From positions 19,836,827-19,900,826 of the forward strand of contig CM055823.1 of the NCBI GenBank assembly GCA_029582265.1: 64,000 nt of DNA, read 5' to 3'. The first letter of the stretch is position 1; every line of letters begins with the position of its first letter. Both the position numbers and the translations under genes were made by a program. This DNA is from Zoroaster sp. YZ-2022 (Eukaryota > Echinodermata > Asteroidea > Forcipulatida > Zoroasteridae). The notes beneath the pieces were generated by a model. The model was not told the origin of the DNA, searched no databases, and saw nothing but the letters and a program-made list of their open reading frames with translations. Positions 31,701 to 42,649 of this stretch are shown one piece after another.

Positions 31701-33259
31701 CATTACCAATGCTGTACCTTCCCTTCAATGTATATCTTGATTCAAAGAGAGTAAGCATACTCATAGAAGCAGTTTTGTCAACATTACCAATGCTGTACCT
31801 TCCCTTTAATGTATCTTGATTCAAAGAGAGTAAGCATACTCATAGAAGCAGTTTGCCAACATTACCAAAGTTATACCTTCCCTTCAATGTATATCTTGAT
31901 TCAAAGAGAGTAAGCATACTCATAGAAGCAGTTTGGCCAACATTACCAATGCTGTACCTTCCCTTCAATGTATATCTTGATTCAAAGAGAGTAAGCATAC
32001 TCATAGAAGCAGTTTTGCCAACATTACCAAAGTTATACCTTCCCTTTAATGTATATCTTGATTCAAAGAGAGTAAGCATACTCATAGAAGCAGTTTTGCC
32101 AACATTACCAATGCTGTACCTTCCCTTCAATGTATATCTTGATTCAAAGAGAGTAAGCATACTCATAGAAGCAGTTTTGCCAACATTACCAAAGTTATAC
32201 CTTCCCTTTAATGTATATCTTGATTCAAAGAGAGTAAGCATACTCATAGAAGCAGTTTTGCCAACATTACCAATGCTGTACCTTCCCTTCAATGTATATC
32301 TTGATTCAAAGAGAGTAAGCATACTCATAGAAGCAGTTTTGCCAACATTACCAAAGTTATACCTTCCCTTTAATGTATATCTTGATTCATAGAGAGTAAG
32401 CATACTCATAGAAGCAGTTTTGTCAACATTACCAAAGTTGTACCTTCCCTTCAATGTATATCTTGATTCAAAGAGAGTAAGCATACTCATAGAAGCAGTT
32501 CTGCCAACATTACCAATGTTGTACCTTCCCGTCAATGTATATCTTGATTCAAAGAGAGTAAGCATACTCATAGAAGCAGTTTTGCCAACATTACCAATGT
32601 TGTACCTTCCCTTCAATGTATATCTTGATTCAAAGAGAGTAAGCATACTCATAGAAGCAGTTTTGTCAACATTACCAATGCTGTACCTTCCCTTCAATGT
32701 ATATCTTGATTCAAAGAGAGTAAGCATACTCATAGAAGCAGTTTTGTCAACATTACCAATGCTGTACCTTCCCTTTAATGTATCTTGATTCAAAGAGAGT
32801 AAGCATACTCATAGAAGCAGTTTGCCAACATTACCAAAGTTATACCTTCCTTCAATGTATATCTTGATTCAAAGAGAGTAAGCATACTCATAGAAGCAGT
32901 TTGGCTAACGTTACCAATGCTGTACCTTCCTTCAATGTATATCTTGATTCAAAGAGAGTAAGCATACTCATAGAAGCAGTTTTGTCAACATTACCAATGC
33001 TGTACCTTCCCTTTAATGTATATCTTGATTCAAAGAGAGTAAGCATACTCATAGAAGCAGTTTGGCCAACATTACCAATGCTGTACCTTCCCTTCAATGT
33101 ATATCTTGATTCAAAGAGAGTAAGCATACTCATAGAAGCAGTTTTGTCAACATTACCAATGCTGTACCTTCCCTTTAATGTATCTTGATTCAAAGAGAGT
33201 AAGCATACTCATAGAAGCAGTTTTGCCAACATTACCAATGTTGTACCTGCCCTTCAATG
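25746..33259. repeat. 81-bp satellite array, about 93 copies
   Basis: Head-to-tail 81-bp units, each containing CTTGATTCAAAGAGAGTAAG, CATACTCATAGAAGCAG and TACCTTCCCTTCAATG. Because 81 is 27 codons and the units lack stops in at least one frame of each strand, long open frames appear on both strands. These are a by-product of the repeat, not genes. Units differ at a few positions (TGTTGTAC, TGCTGTAC, AAGTTATAC). Distinct marker units (CATACCTCATATAAGC at 26509, 28043 and 31192) recur about 1.53 and 3.15 kb apart, showing multi-unit duplication. Confidence 0.95.
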
Positions 33260-34292
33260 TGTGGAAGACCCCCGGCTCGGGGTGTGATATTAATTAAATG
33301 TCTGGTTTAATCAAATTATCACAGTGGGTTCGAGGTTGGCTGTTTAGGTGATTGATTTGACAGCACCAACAACGTGAGGCGAGCAGAACGATGTTTTTTA
33401 TTTACACCAACAAGCATATCATATAAGGAGAGAAAAGAAAAGAAAAAGAAATAATAAGTAAACCAATTCATACAAGAGGCAAGGCATAATTATACATGTC
33501 AAAGAGTATTAAATAATTCACCTGAAAGGACAGTGTTGTCAGAGTTTTAGGCTTACTTAATATTACTTTGCATTGGAACTTCAGCAGGACTAGGTCAAGT
33601 CTAGATTAAGTTCTGCTGAGATGAACTACTAATTTTACCTAACTACTAATTCCTTACAGGGTCAATATTAAATTTAACCTACAGTTCAATAAACCTCAAA
33701 CAATCCAGCATTACAGTACTCTGGTGTGGGGACATGAACCCAAAATACACAATCGTACCATAGAGCATCGCCACCAGAGGGCGCTAATCTGAGATACTTA
33801 TAAACCCTGGCTACATAGCTGAAGAGTATATATCTAAAATAACCATTAACCCAACAAGCGGCCACCTAATTATATCTCCAACTACCTAGGGTCTGGCATC
33901 CTGGGACTCTCACAGACTCAGGACAATAAAGAACCTTGATATTTTCATGAAAATGGAACCTTTCGTAACCACTGCATAATCACGTTACATGCGCATTTCA
34001 AGGGAGTCGCCATCTTGCATAAAAAGTTCACAAAGTAAATAAACTTATTATACCACTTCTTCAAAACTGTCTCCTTACTTTAACCATACGGGCGACTAAA
34101 TAATACAATAATTTACTATACACCTAGGTTTTAGGGCATGGTGTTCATAAAAAAGGAATGAAAATGGTACCTGTTTAGGTGATTGATTTGACAGCACCAA
34201 CAACGTGAGGCGAGCAGAACGATGTTTTGCCCACCGTCACGGTGGCGCTGTAACCAATCTGGGGCATGGCGTCAGCCGTCACTTACTCTACA
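33260..34292 (-). repeat. 3' LTR of the gypsy element
   Basis: Ends TGTGGAAGACC (33260) and CTTACTCTACA (34292) on the plus strand, that is TGTAGAG to CTTCCACA in the element's own direction. It contains two direct copies of a segment of about 57 bp that begins TGTTTAGGTGATTGATTTGA (from 33341 and from 34171). Confidence 0.9.
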
Positions 34293-34706
34293 ACTCTCCC
34301 AAAGTTCTAAGTCGTCGCCCCGACGACTCATCAGGTGCTACAACATGCAGTAATCTGATAACAGTTAAAACTTTGGCTACAAGAAAAATGTAAACTAACA
34401 ATAAACATTAGCAAGGGTAGTATAGCAACAATAAATTTTGTCAAATAACCAACTGCTGCTAGGGTAATCATCTCAATGCTTCAACACTAATACTGGTTGC
34501 AATAACAATAACTTCTCAGGTTCAATCAATGAACATCTGTCAGGGATCTTCGGATGAAATCAATTTGAAAGCGACTACTTTAACTTTAACTTAATCACAA
34601 AGACTAAACTTCAAAATAATGTGATTGATATACAGTTCAGTGTTCTCATAGTGCCACAAATAGTCAATGGTGAGTTCAGCCAAACTTTCTTAGTTTTCCA
34701 AAGCTA
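34293..34706 (-). other. 3' untranslated part of the gypsy element
   Basis: Between the Pol stop and the 3' LTR, with no ORF of note. The purine-rich AACTTTGGGAGAGT on the minus strand, directly next to the LTR (34293-34306), is a plausible polypurine tract. Confidence 0.5.
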
Positions 34707-37700
34707 CTATCCAGAGTCAGTTTCAGAATCAGAGTCGGAGTTTGTTTGGGTGGCCAATTTGCTCACCTGTTTCAGTAGTCTGATCATACTGCTAAACTGG
34801 TATCGGCTAGGCGGCTTCCCCTTGGTAGTTCGTCTAGATCGACGAAGCCTTGTTCCACAACTAGCATCTGGGCATCCAGACTCAATATTATCAGACGAAG
34901 TATGCATTTGAGAAGTGCTGGACATGGTAGTTTCATCGGGTAATCCGGCTGTATTGGATGGGGATCGTGTCACAGGGGTATCCACAATGACATCTCTGTG
35001 AATGATAGTCTCCTGCGGTTCGTGTACCAACACCTCAGGAAAGGCTGGGGGGACTGCGAGGGCGGAGACATCATCACAGATTGTGGATGGTACCTTCTTT
35101 TCTGTCTGGGCCCCAGTTGCAGATTCATGGGGGGATGGAGCACCTTCACGATGGAGCCCAACATCACACAGACCATCATGGGCTGCTGCTGCAGTACCAG
35201 TGGTTGATTTCAACTCACTCATCGGGTCAAAGGTTGGGATTGTTGGAACGGTTGGTTTATGCTCGGTCATCGTGTCAAGAGTTGGGGCAACTGGAATGGT
35301 TGGTTTCTGCTCGGTTGTTGGGATGAGTGTCGTTCCCCATTCAGTCTCACTTCTGGTGGATGAAGTTTGGTCAGTATTGGTCGTATCCATAGTAGTTGTG
35401 TCAGCATTGGCTGGCTCTTCTGTGGGTGGGGCGACATTCCATGGACAGTGTTTCAGCTCGCTACGGTGCAGAACTTTCTTGTTGCCCGCTGCATTACGAA
35501 CGGCATACACTGGTTGTCCCTGAAAAGGTTGCTCCACGACTAGATATGGAGTCCCCTGCCAGAAGTTCTGGATCTTAGCTCTGCCGTAATGGGTACGATC
35601 TCGGATCAGCACATACTCCCCAGTGTGTAAGGGCCGCTCAAATACGTCTTTCTCATGAGCAGTCTTTCTAGCCTCTGCCGCTTTGTCTAGGCTTTTCACT
35701 GCAACCTTGCGTGCTAAGTCCAGTTGCATACCATGTTTCCTTACATACTGGTGAACATTGAATCCCTCAACTTGGGGCGGGTCTACACCAAGGCTGAGAT
35801 GTTGTGGTAAGCGGGCTGTTCTCCCAAACAGTAAGAAGAAAGGCTCGTACCCAGTACTGGAGTGGATTGTGTTGTTATACTTGGATACCAACTGTGGAAG
35901 ATATTCAGTCCATCTTGGCTTTTTGTCAGTTGGTAGGGTGACCAGTAGATTGTGCAATGTACGGTTAAACCGTTCACACTGGCCGTTGCCTTGAGGGTGG
36001 TACGGGGTGGTGTGCGAACGACCAATGCCATAGAGGTTGCAAAGTTCTTGGATGATTTGGGCCTCAAAACACTTTCCGTTGTCCGAGTGTAACCTCAGTG
36101 GGGCTCCGAATGGTGTAATGATATGTTTAACCAGACACTTGGCTACGGTATCTGCGCGTTGGTTCCTCGTCGGTATGGCCCAAGCAAATTTTGTGAAAAC
36201 GTCTGTACAGACCAGCACGTTCTCATGTCCACTGGTGGATCGTTCTAACACTGTAAAGTCCATGGAGACGACCTCCAGTGGTGCTGTCGCTCTAAGGGTT
36301 CCCATGGATGGTTTCGTCTGTCGGTTGGGTTTCTTGCCTACTGCACATCGCTCACACTTTTGGCACCATGCTTGAACTGAATCCCCCATACCTGGCCAGA
36401 AAAACAGTGGCTGAATCAGCTTGAATGTTCTTCTTGGACCAAAATGTCCCACATCATCATGAAAGGAGCGCAAGACAACTTCACGCAGTCGAGCTGGAAC
36501 CACCAAGCGTTCGCTTTGCCTTCCCTGAAGAATGGAGGAGCGATAGAGTACACCATCTCTAAGTATGAGTTGACCCCAGTATTTCAGGACAGCTGATACC
36601 TCCCTGGGATCGGTTTGTCTCTCGTCACGATTAGGCTTGTGGCCTCTCCCAAAGTACGTCACAACTCTATGCAAGATGATGTCTTCACCCTGAAGAGATC
36701 GTAGATCTGAGGGTGTGTAGCCTGGAAGGCAACGACTCCCTTCATAGTGTTCCACTCTAATATGATGAAGGAGAGCTGGGGGTGCCTCAGAGCCACAGTG
36801 AGTAGAGCCATTCAAAGTACGAACTGCGCATGATGACACCTCTATCTCGGGTCCCAACTGAGGAATTCCTGGGTTACCGGTTGGTTCACTGGCGGGTTCA
36901 TGCTGAAGTCGGGACAGGGCGTCTGGGGCCTGATTGGTCTTTCCAGGTCGGTACTCCAGCTGATAATCGAAGGCGGACAACTGTTGCACCCATCTCAATT
37001 CAGCGGCACTCAGATTAGCCGTGTCCAAGTACTTCAGTGGGTTGTGGTCTGTGTAGATAGTACACTGTGTACCCATTAGGTAATCTCTGAAGGACTGGCA
37101 AACGGCCCATCGAACAGCAAGCAGTTCCAACTTGAAGGCGGAATAATTTCTGTCATTTCGTTCAGCAGGCCGCAGGGCTCTAGATGCATACGCGATGACT
37201 GCCTTTGATCCATCCTCCCGCCGTTGAGAAAGTACCGCTCCCAAACCGGACAAACTTGCGTCTGTCTCCACGATAAATGGGCGGTCAAAGTCAGCAAACT
37301 GTAGCACCGGTTCCTCTGTGAGTCTCTCCTTGAGGGTTGAGAACGCCAATACAGCTGTCTCATCTAGATCAATCTTCCGGCAGGATTTGTTCTTTGTGTT
37401 CCCTTTACCTGATGATCCCCTAAGGTAGGTGAATAATGGGGAGGCAATACTGGAGTACTGCCGAATGAACTTTCTAAAAAAACCTGTGAACCCTAGGAAG
37501 GACCGCAACTCTGTTACTGTGTTCGGCTGGGGCCAGTCTTGTACAACCGCTATCTTTTCTGGATCTGGTTTAATTCCCTCACCCGCCACGACTAAATGAC
37601 CCAAGTACCTCACTTCTGTCTGGAAGAATGAGCATTTTGCTGGTTTGACCTTCAGGCCGTGTTGCTGCAGCCGAGTAAACACCAACTCCAGTCGTTCTAA

Positions 37701-38477
37701 GTGTTCCTCAAAGGACGCAGAAAACACGATAATATCGTCGAGGTAGATGAGGAGGCTCAGGAGGGCTTGATCCCCAAGACAACGTTGCATCAGCCTTTGG
37801 AAGGTGGCAGGGCTGTTGCAGAGGCCAAAGGGCATCCTGGTATATTCCCACAGGCCAAATGGGGTTACAAAAGCTGTCTTTTCCCTATCAGCCTCTCCCA
37901 TGGCCACCTGGTGGTATCCAGATGTTAAGTCGAGAACACTGAAGAACTTTGCTTCACCAAGTGCCTGCAGGGATTCGTCTATCCGTGGCAGGGGGAAAGA
38001 GTTCTTGGTTGTAACCGAATTTAGCTTCCTGTAGTCCACACACAGGCGGATAGAGTTGTCTTTCTTTCGGACGACCACAATCGGAGACGCCCAAGGGCTC
38101 GTGCTTTCTTTGACTACACCTGCTTCCAGCAATTCCTGTATATGCTTACGAACCTCCTGGTATTGTGAGGGCGGTAGGGAACGATATCTCTGTCTAATGG
38201 GTTGTGCATCACCTGTGTGGATAGTGTATCTCACGGTGTCAGTGTAGCCAATGTCTCTATCGTGCTTTGAGAAAACACTGTCATGCTTCCTGAGAAATTC
38301 TCCAAACTGCTTTTGTTGCTGCATCGGAAGATGGCTCCCTATCTCAAAGTCATAAATCTTTAGCGGGTTGATTAGGGCAGGAGCTGTTATAGAAGAACAG
38401 GATGCCGGCCCACTACCAGGGGTGCAGGGGAACACACTGATTCTATAGGTTCTGCATGGTGAAGTGCTCCAATGCAT
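34707..38477 (-). CDS. gypsy Pol: reverse transcriptase, RNase H, integrase
   Basis: 1256 codons without a stop. RT: LCVDYRKLNSVT, SVLDLTSGYHQV, RMPFGLCNSPATFQ and LIYLDDIIVFS (catalytic YLDD). RNase H: IVETDASLSGLGAVLS. Integrase: zinc-binding H-H-C-C in FHDDVGHF and CQKCERC, then VVSMDFTVL, LHSDNGKCFEA and NGQCERFNRTL for the DDE triad. After a C-terminal GPY/F-like part comes a tail of about 300 residues, rich in Thr and Pro, with short repeats (TEHKPT, MSELKST). It ends in QTNSDSDSETDSG. Domain order and motifs place it firmly in Ty3/gypsy. The tail is unusual. Confidence 0.92.
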   Translation of the reverse strand: MHWSTSPCRTYRISVFPCTPGSGPASCSSITAPALINPLKIYDFEIGSHLPMQQQKQFGEFLRKHDSVFSKHDRDIGYTDTVRYTIHTGDAQPIRQRYRSLPPSQYQEVRKHIQELLEAGVVKESTSPWASPIVVVRKKDNSIRLCVDYRKLNSVTTKNSFPLPRIDESLQALGEAKFFSVLDLTSGYHQVAMGEADREKTAFVTPFGLWEYTRMPFGLCNSPATFQRLMQRCLGDQALLSLLIYLDDIIVFSASFEEHLERLELVFTRLQQHGLKVKPAKCSFFQTEVRYLGHLVVAGEGIKPDPEKIAVVQDWPQPNTVTELRSFLGFTGFFRKFIRQYSSIASPLFTYLRGSSGKGNTKNKSCRKIDLDETAVLAFSTLKERLTEEPVLQFADFDRPFIVETDASLSGLGAVLSQRREDGSKAVIAYASRALRPAERNDRNYSAFKLELLAVRWAVCQSFRDYLMGTQCTIYTDHNPLKYLDTANLSAAELRWVQQLSAFDYQLEYRPGKTNQAPDALSRLQHEPASEPTGNPGIPQLGPEIEVSSCAVRTLNGSTHCGSEAPPALLHHIRVEHYEGSRCLPGYTPSDLRSLQGEDIILHRVVTYFGRGHKPNRDERQTDPREVSAVLKYWGQLILRDGVLYRSSILQGRQSERLVVPARLREVVLRSFHDDVGHFGPRRTFKLIQPLFFWPGMGDSVQAWCQKCERCAVGKKPNRQTKPSMGTLRATAPLEVVSMDFTVLERSTSGHENVLVCTDVFTKFAWAIPTRNQRADTVAKCLVKHIITPFGAPLRLHSDNGKCFEAQIIQELCNLYGIGRSHTTPYHPQGNGQCERFNRTLHNLLVTLPTDKKPRWTEYLPQLVSKYNNTIHSSTGYEPFFLLFGRTARLPQHLSLGVDPPQVEGFNVHQYVRKHGMQLDLARKVAVKSLDKAAEARKTAHEKDVFERPLHTGEYVLIRDRTHYGRAKIQNFWQGTPYLVVEQPFQGQPVYAVRNAAGNKKVLHRSELKHCPWNVAPPTEEPANADTTTMDTTNTDQTSSTRSETEWGTTLIPTTEQKPTIPVAPTLDTMTEHKPTVPTIPTFDPMSELKSTTGTAAAAHDGLCDVGLHREGAPSPHESATGAQTEKKVPSTICDDVSALAVPPAFPEVLVHEPQETIIHRDVIVDTPVTRSPSNTAGLPDETTMSSTSQMHTSSDNIESGCPDASCGTRLRRSRRTTKGKPPSRYQFSSMIRLLKQVSKLATQTNSDSDSETDSG

Positions 38478-39215
38478 GTGTGACCAGACAGCGTAAGGTC
38501 AAATGCACTCTCATTTGTGACAGCCAGTGAAAACCTACCGCCTACTACCTTCACAAAGCACAGACCAATTTGGATGGTATCTGGTAACGAAGAGGGTACA
38601 AGGGGTTCAAGGACAGCTTGATAATTCATATTGGCCGGACCTGGTCGGCCAGACGCTTGAAGTACAACTGTCTGTTTGGCTGGAATCACAATAGTACGCC
38701 CTCTTGGAAGATATGCTCGACTGATTGGACCGTCCATGTCTGCAAAATGTACATGCTTCTCTACCAACCTCATTGTTCGTTCCCATGAGGTACCCTGATC
38801 ATCTGTTGTTATCTGTTGTAGATATTTCTGACCATGATCAGCTACTAAGTTACTCCAGCACTCTGCCAGGATGTTCATACCAAGAATACAGGTTTGGGAT
38901 GTCCGTGTTGGACTACTGTTGGTTACCTCCTTCAAGACGAGTACCAGGCGTGATGGGATGCGGATACCCATTGTCATGACATCTGTTTCAAAACAACCCA
39001 TGTAAGGAATGTTGCCTCCGTTTGCTGATTGAAGTTCAAAATGTTCTGGAATCGTCTTCAGTTGGAACTCACTCCCCTTCAAGTGTTGATTGTAGAAAGA
39101 CTGACTGACCGTAGTTACCATTGACCCCGTATCTAGCAAACATGGGATTTCTTTATTGCCAAACCAAACACTAACGTAGAAACAGTTGGCAACTGCCTTG
39201 TCTAAGAACTGATTA
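38387..39215 (-). CDS. gypsy aspartic protease region
   Basis: The frame enters from Gag near 39215. The active-site motif is CLLDTGSMVTT (about 39139) and a later strand reads CILGMNILAECW, typical of retropepsins. It would cleave the Gag-Pol precursor. The frame differs from both Gag and the RT region, so expression would need frameshifts, or the boundaries have been mutated. It overlaps the RT frame by about 90 bases. Confidence 0.65.
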
Positions 39216-39216
39216 T

Positions 39217-40413
39217 TTAGTGAGCCCTGTTTCTTCCCTCGGGCTGTCTGGCTCCGGACAGATGAGGTTGATAGTTTTCCGACACTCTGGAACTGCTGAC
39301 TGGCTGACTCATGTGACGGTCACTTGGTGAGGGTTGATAGGATGGGTGACTCCTTGGGGCCTGTCGAGGAGCTGGGCAATTGCGCGCAAAGTGCCCCACC
39401 CGGTCACAGTTGTAGCATCTTCGGTCATCAGGGGGGAAGGGGCCACTGCCAGACCCATACTGAAATGGGTGTGGTTGTTGACAGGGTGATGAAGTCAGGC
39501 TCTTAAGCGAGTTTATCACCCACTCCATCTGACCCTCGAGTCGTTTGATTGGGTCATCCTCTTTGGCTTGAAGGTTGGCAATCATACCTCGTTGGTTTAA
39601 GGCTGAAGGTTGGGTGGAGTGGACAAGCTCCCTTTCTGCCCTCTTGATTGCCCAGTCCTTGAGTTCATTAAAGTTGATTGCGGGTCTCCTGTCAACGAGA
39701 TCCCTGCAGGACAGGCGAAGTCCTTCATCCCGCAAGCCATCGACAAACTGCTCTCTTATGATCTGATCCGGCTGTTTATACAGGTCGGGGTCCCTCTTTC
39801 AGCCTCGTGAAACCTTCTGCAGGCCGACGGCAAAATCTCTTGTACTTTCTGTAGTTTCATGGGGTTTCTACTGAAATCGTCTTTGGAGTTGACTACTGGT
39901 TTGCGTATCACCATACGACTTAGTGAGAAAATTAGAACCTCGTCCACGGTTGCACCCGAGTTGATCAGTGCTTTCGCTTCTACCCGGGCTGCCTTTAAGG
40001 GTGTCCAGTATGAATTGGTGCGCTGCCCCTCCGGAACCTGATAGCGCTGAAATGCATGTTGTATTGCAGTTACGTATTCATCCACTGGAGTTCTGCTCAC
40101 TGGATCTTCACTTCCGCTGAAGGTTGGTAGTCGTCGTTCTGGGGCCATAACGACGGTTGAAGGACCCATGGTCAGCTCGGCCTTCACGGGTATGGCAGGT
40201 TGGTAATTCGCCTCATCCGCCCAACCCCCTGGTGGAGCCAAAATGCTGTCATTGGCAATGGAGAGTACGGTCCTCTGCCCCATCAATCTGAAGGAGCCCT
40301 GTTGCCTTGGGCCAGTAAACACGAAGGGTAGAAAGTGGAAGTTTACCATCCACCAAGTTGAACTTTACTGTTTTGTCCTCTCCAGTGCGCCCCACTTTGA
40401 TGACAGCTGCCAT
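39217..40413 (-). pseudogene. gypsy Gag (frameshifted), with zinc knuckle
   Basis: Starts at ATG 40413 (MAAVIKVGRTGEDK). The frame changes near 40265 and again near 39770-39790. A CCHC zinc knuckle CYNCDRVGHFARNC lies in the last third, followed by a Pro/Ser-rich tail. Gag would form the virus-like particle and bind genomic RNA. The breaks show that this copy cannot make a normal Gag. Confidence 0.75.
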
Positions 40414-40500
40414 GTCAGTCACTAGTCGGAGGTGAAGGAGAATGCACTAGAACTTGGGTTTTCAGCCTCTTAATAATGTTGCTCTCTGGAATAACTGCAG

Positions 40501-40520
40501 CCAATCCCACTTCTGACACT
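40501..40520 (-). promoter_or_regulatory. Primer-binding site, tRNA-Leu type
   Basis: Immediately inside the 5' LTR, the minus strand reads TGTCAGAAGTGGGATTGG. Its first 16 bases are complementary to the 3' part of animal tRNA-Leu, with mismatches at the outermost bases. This is the expected position for priming of minus-strand DNA synthesis. Confidence 0.55.
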
Positions 40521-41560
40521 TGTGGAAGACCCCCGGCTCGGGGTGTGATATTAATTAAATGTCTGGTTTAATCAAATTATCACAGTGGGTTCGAGGTTGG
40601 CTGTTTAGGTGATTGATTTGACAGCACCAACAACGTGCGGCGAGCAGAACGATGTTTTTTATTTACACCAACAAGCATATCATATAAGGAGAGAAAAGAA
40701 AAGAAAAAGAAATAATAAGTAAACCAATTCATACAAGAGGCAAGGCATAATTATACATGTCAAAGAGTATTAAATAATTCACCTGAAAGGACAGTGTTGT
40801 CAGAGTTTTAGGCTTACTTAATATTACTTTGCATTGGAACTTCAGCAGGACTAGGTCAAGTCTAGATTAAGTTCTGCTGAGATGAACTACTAATTTTACC
40901 TAACTACTAATTCCTTACAGGGTCAATATTAAATTTAACCTGCAGTTCAATAAACCTCAAACAATCCAGCATTACAGTACTCTGGTGTGGGGACATGAAC
41001 CCAAAATACACAATCGTACCATACAGCATCGCCACCAGAGGGCACTAATCTGAGATACTTATAATATAAACCCTGGCTACATAGCTGAAGAGTATATATC
41101 TAAAATAACCATTAACCCAACAAGCGGCCACCTAATTATATCTCCAACTACCTAGGGTCTGGCATCCTGGGACTCTCACAGACTCAGGACAATAAAGAAC
41201 CTTGATATTTTCATGAAAATGGAACCTTTCGTAACCACTGTATAATCACGTTACATGCGCATTTCAAGGGAGTCGCCATCTTGCATAAAAGTTCACAAAG
41301 TAAATAAACTTATTATACCACTTCTTCAAAACTGTCTCCTTACTTTAACTATACGGGCGACTAAATAATACAATAATTTACTATACACCTAGGTTTTAGG
41401 GCATGGTGTTCATAAAAAAGGAATGAAAATGGTACCTGTTTAGGTGATTGATTTGACAGCACCAACAACGTGAGGCGAGCAGAACGATGTTTTGCCCACC
41501 GTCACGAGGTGGCGCTGTAACCAATCTGGGGCCGCGGCGTCAGCCGTCACTTACTCTACA
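40521..41560 (-). repeat. 5' LTR of the gypsy element
   Basis: Nearly identical to 33260-34292, with small indels such as an extra TATAA near 41060 and scattered substitutions. It is followed at 41561 by the duplication AATG and the resumed satellite. Confidence 0.9.
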
Positions 41561-41564
41561 AATG

Positions 41565-41946
41565 TATATCTTGATTCAAAGAGAGTAAGCATACTCATAG
41601 AAGCAGTTTTGTCAACATTACCAATGCTGTACCTTCCCTTTAATGTATCTTGATTCAAAGAGAGTAAGCATACTCATAGAAGCAGTTTGGCCAACATTAC
41701 CAATGCTGTACCTTCCCTTCAATGTATATCTTGATTCAAAGAGAGTAAGCATACTCATAGAAGCAGTTTTGCCAACATTACCAATGCTGTACCTTCCCTT
41801 TAATGCATATCTTGATTCAAAGAGAGTAAGCATACTCATAGAAGCAGTTTTGCCAACATTACCAATGCTGTACCTTCCTTCAATGTATTTCTTCATTCAA
41901 AGAGCTTATTAAGCATACTCATAGAAGCAGTTTGGCCAACATTACC
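41565..41946. repeat. Continuation of the 81-bp satellite
   Basis: About four and a half more units after the gypsy insertion, some degenerate (CTTCATTCAAAGAGCTTATT), running into the assembly gap. Confidence 0.95.
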
Positions 41947-42446
41947 NNNNNNNNNNNNNNNNNNNNNNNNNNNNNNNNNNNNNNNNNNNNNNNNNNNNNN
42001 NNNNNNNNNNNNNNNNNNNNNNNNNNNNNNNNNNNNNNNNNNNNNNNNNNNNNNNNNNNNNNNNNNNNNNNNNNNNNNNNNNNNNNNNNNNNNNNNNNNN
42101 NNNNNNNNNNNNNNNNNNNNNNNNNNNNNNNNNNNNNNNNNNNNNNNNNNNNNNNNNNNNNNNNNNNNNNNNNNNNNNNNNNNNNNNNNNNNNNNNNNNN
42201 NNNNNNNNNNNNNNNNNNNNNNNNNNNNNNNNNNNNNNNNNNNNNNNNNNNNNNNNNNNNNNNNNNNNNNNNNNNNNNNNNNNNNNNNNNNNNNNNNNNN
42301 NNNNNNNNNNNNNNNNNNNNNNNNNNNNNNNNNNNNNNNNNNNNNNNNNNNNNNNNNNNNNNNNNNNNNNNNNNNNNNNNNNNNNNNNNNNNNNNNNNNN
42401 NNNNNNNNNNNNNNNNNNNNNNNNNNNNNNNNNNNNNNNNNNNNNN
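41947..42446. other. Assembly gap (500 N)
   Basis: Exactly 500 unknown bases. A round number implies an estimated or arbitrary gap length. The satellite runs into it on the left. The right side (from 42447) is different sequence. Confidence 0.99.
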
Positions 42447-42649
42447 CTTGGGTTTGTCGTACAAAGTCCCTCAAGCGTCTTGCGACCAGTCGTGCTATCA
42501 GTTGGCTACAAAGGCGCAGACCAGTTGGGGACAGGTCTTATTGTGTGTACTGCTAGGGCCAACATCGCAGAAAAACCTACGACCGCCAAGACCGCCCTAG
42601 GTCGCACGACTGACATGGTCGTAGGCAATCGCAGCTCCAATGTGACTGG
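42447..42649. other. Unique sequence right of the gap
   Basis: GC-richer than the satellite. No recognisable gene. It ends in GTGACTGG, the target duplication of the following element. Confidence 0.4.

Larger units (their letters stand above)
33260..41560 (-). mobile_element. Ty3/gypsy LTR retrotransposon inserted in the satellite
   Basis: Two LTRs (33260-34292 and 40521-41560) flank an internal region coding on the minus strand. AATG is duplicated at 33256-33259 and 41561-41564. Gag has a zinc knuckle, and the protease, RT, RNase H and integrase order is the Ty3/gypsy order. The satellite continues on both sides, so the element inserted into an existing array. LTRs differ at roughly a dozen positions in 1030 bp, which implies a fairly recent insertion, but gag is frameshifted. 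Confidence 0.95.

Noticed and set aside
25824..33193. Many long ORFs of up to 376 codons on both strands
   Set aside because: They are produced by the 81-bp satellite unit (27 codons, no stops); both strands are open at once and no start or codon bias is seen.
34205..34393. Short plus-strand ORF in the gypsy 3' region
   Set aside because: Lies in the LTR and UTR opposite the coding direction; no motif.
41893..42600. ORFs across the N gap
   Set aside because: They consist largely of unknown bases; no coding evidence.
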